64,000 bases of DNA from Gaetbulibacter_B jejuensis (GTDB lineage: Bacteria > Bacteroidota > Bacteroidia > Flavobacteriales > Flavobacteriaceae), in contig NZ_BAAAGF010000001.1 in the NCBI RefSeq assembly GCF_039524015.1, positions 1 to 64,000 on the forward strand. The letters are read 5' to 3'. The notes below the pieces were generated by a model that saw nothing but the letters and a program-made list of their open reading frames with translations, was not told the DNA's origin and ran no database searches. Numbering within the stretch: the first letter of the stretch is position 1; each line of letters starts with the position of its first letter. Both the position numbers and the translations under genes were made by a program. Shown in pieces: positions 60,909 to 64,000 of the stretch.

Positions 60909-63857
60909 ATGAAACGTTGCTTTTTTATTGTTTTATTGACGTCCATTTTTTTTGGATGCACTGAAAACAAACCATTTGAACCTGCTCAAAAAAACAAATC
61001 TTTAATTTCTTATGTTAATCCTTTTATTGGTACTGGTGGTCATGGTCACACCTATCCTGGAGCAACTATGCCTTTTGGTATGATGCAACTGTCTCCAGAT
61101 ACGCGACTCGATGGTTGGGATGGTTGCTCTGGTTATCATTATTCAGATGAATATATCTATGGCTTTTCACATACACATTTAAGCGGAACAGGAGTTTCTG
61201 ACTATGGTGACATTTTATTAATGCCAACAAACAAGGTTGCTTTTAACAATGGAGCTGATGGACAATCAGGTTACAGAGCACATTTTTCTCATGACAACGA
61301 AATAGCTGAACCAGGTTATTATAAAGTACATTTAGATTCTACAGAAATTGACGTAGAGCTGACAGTTTCTAAACGAAGTGGTATACATAAATACCAATTT
61401 CCTTCTTCTGAAAATCAATACGTGATTTTAGATTTAGACCATCGCGACCAACTTTTGGACTATAAAATTCAGATGGTAGATAGTCAATCGATTAAAGGCT
61501 ATAGACATTCCAAAGCTTGGGCAACAGACCAACGTTTGTTTTTTGATATGCATTTTTCAAAACCTATTGAAAGTATTTCTTATGTTGAAAATGATACTAA
61601 AGTTTCTAAAAACTACAAATACCAAAGCAAAAAGGCTGCAATAAAATTCAAAAACCCGAACAATGATCCTATTTATATTAAAACAGGTATTTCAGCAGTT
61701 GATGAAGCTGGTGCAAAACGTAATTGGGAAACTGAAATAGGAGACAAAACCTTTGACGATATTAAAACCGAAGCTCAAAACACTTGGGAGCAGCAACTAG
61801 AAAAAATTGTGGTTGAAAGCACAAATAATGACTACAAAACCAACTTTTACACAGCATTATATCACACCATGATTGCGCCAAACTTATATCAAGATGTTGA
61901 TGGAAGATATCGTGGTATGGATTTGGAAATTCATGAAACTAAAGATTTTGAGTATTACACAGTGTTCTCACTTTGGGATACCTATCGTGCAGCGCATCCG
62001 CTTTACACCATTATTGAAGAAGACCGAACGAACGATTTCATCAATACATTTTTAGCAAAATATGATGAAGGTGGCATCATGCCTATTTGGGATTTAAGCG
62101 CTAATTACACGGGTTGTATGATTGGTTATCACGCAGTACCTGTAATTGCTGATGCTTACTTAAAAGGGATTCGTGAGTACAACACCGAAAAAGCTTTTGA
62201 AGCCATGAAACACAGTGCAACAAGAGATAAATTAGGATTGAAAAGCTACAAAGAATTTGGATTTATTCCTGTAGAAGAAGAAAGCGAATCGGTTTCAAAA
62301 ACTTTGGAATATGCCTATGACGACTGGACCATTGCTCAAATGGCAAAAGCCATGAACAAAACCGAAGACTACAAAACTTATACGGAATGCGCGCAATATT
62401 ATAAAAACAGTTACGACCCAGAAACCAAATTTATGCGTGGTCGTTTTAGAAATACATGGTTTGCACCTTTTGATCCTTATGAAGTGAACTTCAATTATAC
62501 TGAAGCCAATTCTTGGCAATACAGTTTTTATGTGCCTCAAGACATTTCTGGGTTTATGAATTTATTAGGCGGAAAAGATAAACTCGAAACCCAATTAGAC
62601 ACGTTATTTACTGCCAATGACAAAACTTCTGGACGTCATCAAGTAGATATTACAGGTTTAATTGGACAATATGCACATGGTAATGAGCCAAGTCACCACA
62701 TGGCTTACCTTTATGATTTTGTAAATAGGCCACATAAAACTCAAGAACGCGTACACCAAATTTTAACCGAATTGTACACTAACACACCTGATGGTATTTC
62801 GGGTAATGAGGATTGTGGACAAATGAGCGCATGGTATGTGTTTTCATCAATGGGATTCTATCCTGTGACTCCAGCAAGTAATGAGTATATTATTGGCACA
62901 CCTTTATTTGACAAAGCCACAATCAATATGGAAAATGGCAAGCAATTTAATGTTATTGCTACCAATCTAAATGATAAAAACATTTACATTGAGCATGTTT
63001 ACCTCAACGGAAAATCGCTTGACAGAACATTTATTTATCATCACGAAATTGCAGAAGGTGGCACATTGGAATTTAAAATGACCGACAATCCAGCTGTTTG
63101 GGGAAGTCGTGAAGGACAAGAACCTAAAACAAGTATTGACGAACACCTCGTTGTTCCTGTACCTTTTATTGCAGAAGGCGATGTCGCTTTTAAAGGGAAA
63201 ACTGAAGTTGTTTTAGAAAATGTAGATAAAAGCGCTTCCATTTTTTATAGTTTGAATGATGAAGATTTTAAATTATACGATGCGCCTTTTACAATTTCAG
63301 AAGCTACAAACTTAAAAGTGTATTCAGAAAAAAACAAAACCAAAAGCGCAACGGTTGAAACCAAGTTTTATAAAATAGATCCTAACCTTTCTATTACTCT
63401 TGAAACCGAATACGCCAACCAATACAATGGTGGTGGCAATGATGCTTTAATTGATGGTATTCTTGGAACCCAAGATTTCAGAACTGGTACTTGGCAAGGG
63501 TATCATAATACTGATTTGATAGCAACAGTAGATTTAGGAAAAGAAACCCTTGTTAATCTGGTTACCATAAACTTCCTGGAAGACCAACGCTCTTGGATAT
63601 TTTATCCTACTGAAGTTACTTGTTTTGGTTCTACTGATGGAGAAACATTTATACCTATTGATTTACCTCGCACATCAGAAAACATTTCTCCAAATGAAAA
63701 CGTAGAAATCAAACAATTTCACTTTAAAGAAGTGCCAAAAAAATACCGTTACATAAAAATAAAAGCCAAAACACTAGGCGAACTTCCTGAATGGCATTTA
63801 GGTCACGAACACGACGGAAGAAGCTGGCTATTTGCTGATGAAATTACTATTAAATAA
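60909..63857 (+). CDS. GH92-family alpha-mannosidase lipoprotein
   Basis: The 982-residue protein has a lipoprotein signal ending SIFFGC (C17), so it is lipid-anchored, probably at the cell surface or in the periplasm. GH92 marks include GTGGHGHTYPGATMPFGMM (about 42-60), SHTHLSGTGVSDYGD (about 92-106), and in the catalytic region GNEPSHHMAYLYD and GNEDCGQMSAWYVFSSMGFYP. A C-terminal region (about 830-982) looks like an F5/8 or CBM32-type carbohydrate-binding domain. GH92 enzymes are calcium-dependent exo-acting alpha-mannosidases. A sugar permease gene follows after 19 bases. A near -7 box (TATCTTTTG) lies at 60879-60887. Confidence 0.95.
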   Translation: MKRCFFIVLLTSIFFGCTENKPFEPAQKNKSLISYVNPFIGTGGHGHTYPGATMPFGMMQLSPDTRLDGWDGCSGYHYSDEYIYGFSHTHLSGTGVSDYGDILLMPTNKVAFNNGADGQSGYRAHFSHDNEIAEPGYYKVHLDSTEIDVELTVSKRSGIHKYQFPSSENQYVILDLDHRDQLLDYKIQMVDSQSIKGYRHSKAWATDQRLFFDMHFSKPIESISYVENDTKVSKNYKYQSKKAAIKFKNPNNDPIYIKTGISAVDEAGAKRNWETEIGDKTFDDIKTEAQNTWEQQLEKIVVESTNNDYKTNFYTALYHTMIAPNLYQDVDGRYRGMDLEIHETKDFEYYTVFSLWDTYRAAHPLYTIIEEDRTNDFINTFLAKYDEGGIMPIWDLSANYTGCMIGYHAVPVIADAYLKGIREYNTEKAFEAMKHSATRDKLGLKSYKEFGFIPVEEESESVSKTLEYAYDDWTIAQMAKAMNKTEDYKTYTECAQYYKNSYDPETKFMRGRFRNTWFAPFDPYEVNFNYTEANSWQYSFYVPQDISGFMNLLGGKDKLETQLDTLFTANDKTSGRHQVDITGLIGQYAHGNEPSHHMAYLYDFVNRPHKTQERVHQILTELYTNTPDGISGNEDCGQMSAWYVFSSMGFYPVTPASNEYIIGTPLFDKATINMENGKQFNVIATNLNDKNIYIEHVYLNGKSLDRTFIYHHEIAEGGTLEFKMTDNPAVWGSREGQEPKTSIDEHLVVPVPFIAEGDVAFKGKTEVVLENVDKSASIFYSLNDEDFKLYDAPFTISEATNLKVYSEKNKTKSATVETKFYKIDPNLSITLETEYANQYNGGGNDALIDGILGTQDFRTGTWQGYHNTDLIATVDLGKETLVNLVTINFLEDQRSWIFYPTEVTCFGSTDGETFIPIDLPRTSENISPNENVEIKQFHFKEVPKKYRYIKIKAKTLGELPEWHLGHEHDGRSWLFADEITIK

Positions 63858-63876
63858 AACTAACTAACATTTAATC

Positions 63877-64000
63877 ATGAACCAACAAAAATCCTATCGC
63901 TCATCATTCATTCTACTTACTGTATTATTTTTCCTTTGGGGATTTATAACAGTTTTAGTCGATTCACTTATACCTCGACTAAGAGAGCTTTTCACACTCA
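63877..64000 (+). CDS. Sugar MFS transporter, N-terminal fragment
   Basis: Only the first 41 residues are in the window. They begin MNQQKSYRSSFILLTVLFFL and include FFLWGFITVLVDSLIPRL, the helix-1 motif of the FucP/GlcP sugar:proton symporter group of the major facilitator superfamily. It lies 19 bases after the GH92 gene in the same direction, so it probably imports the mannose or a similar sugar released by that enzyme. Confidence 0.8.
   Translation, partial: MNQQKSYRSSFILLTVLFFLWGFITVLVDSLIPRLRELFTL

Noticed and set aside
1..64000. Genomic island, prophage or insertion sequence
   Set aside because: No integrase, transposase, phage gene, terminal repeat or clear change in base composition was seen; the gene order fits a flavobacterial core chromosome.

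Overview
This AT-rich window looks like chromosomal DNA of a member of the Flavobacteriaceae (Bacteroidota). The evidence is a SprA-type type IX secretion translocon, a RemB-like gliding protein, an alternative complex III fused in one operon to an aa3-type oxidase, a GH92 mannosidase lipoprotein, and -7 boxes of the form TAnnTTTG in front of many genes. Nothing in it looks mobile: no transposase, integrase, phage gene or CRISPR array was seen. The genus cannot be told from the sequence alone.

Layout. 1-2127: the N-terminal part of a large secreted adhesin (CUB, PKD and choice-of-anchor L regions). 2533-5254: a double-headed Nfu iron-sulfur protein, an unknown exported protein and an MscS channel. 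5251-12992: a seven-gene minus-strand operon with an ABC ATPase, two MacB-like permeases, two HlyD/MacA-like adaptors, a TolC-like channel and tsaB. 13129-15343: a cytochrome oxidase assembly set (SCO, DUF420, a small CxxC membrane protein and a cysteine-free SCO-like protein). 15447-18443: ctaB, two CoxIII-type subunits and a subunit IV. 18569-31185: the gliding/secretion block remB, two tonB genes, vanZ-like, gcvH, sprA and ruvA. 31240-36881: malic enzyme, queG, a P450 and ruvB. 36966-48656: coxA, coxB and actF-E-D-C-B-A, about 11.7 kb. 48913-53855: a SPOR protein, then rimP-nusA-infB. 54007-64000: a universal stress protein, tRNA-Gln, a GT117 membrane protein, a deacetylase, a cysteine-less thioredoxin-like protein, a metallophosphoesterase, a GH92 mannosidase and the start of a sugar permease.

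How it works together. Three clusters (13.1-15.3, 15.4-18.4 and 37.0-48.7 kb) together encode most of a respiratory chain end: ActA-F oxidises quinol and passes electrons to CoxA/B, CtaB supplies heme for the oxidase, and SCO and its neighbours probably load copper. A second theme is the cell surface: SprA exports proteins such as the adhesin at the left edge, and RemB with two TonB-like proteins carries a shared periplasmic cysteine-pair domain.

Most genes are ordinary core genes. The points most worth a second look are the TonB-like domain shared by RemB and its two TonB neighbours, the cysteine-free SCO relative and the CxxC mini-protein in the oxidase assembly operon, a helix-hairpin-helix-like tail on ActC, a large soluble insertion in CoxIII, a terminator-like hairpin in the rimP-nusA-infB leader, a thioredoxin fold without its active-site cysteines, and a possible leaderless ruvB mRNA.
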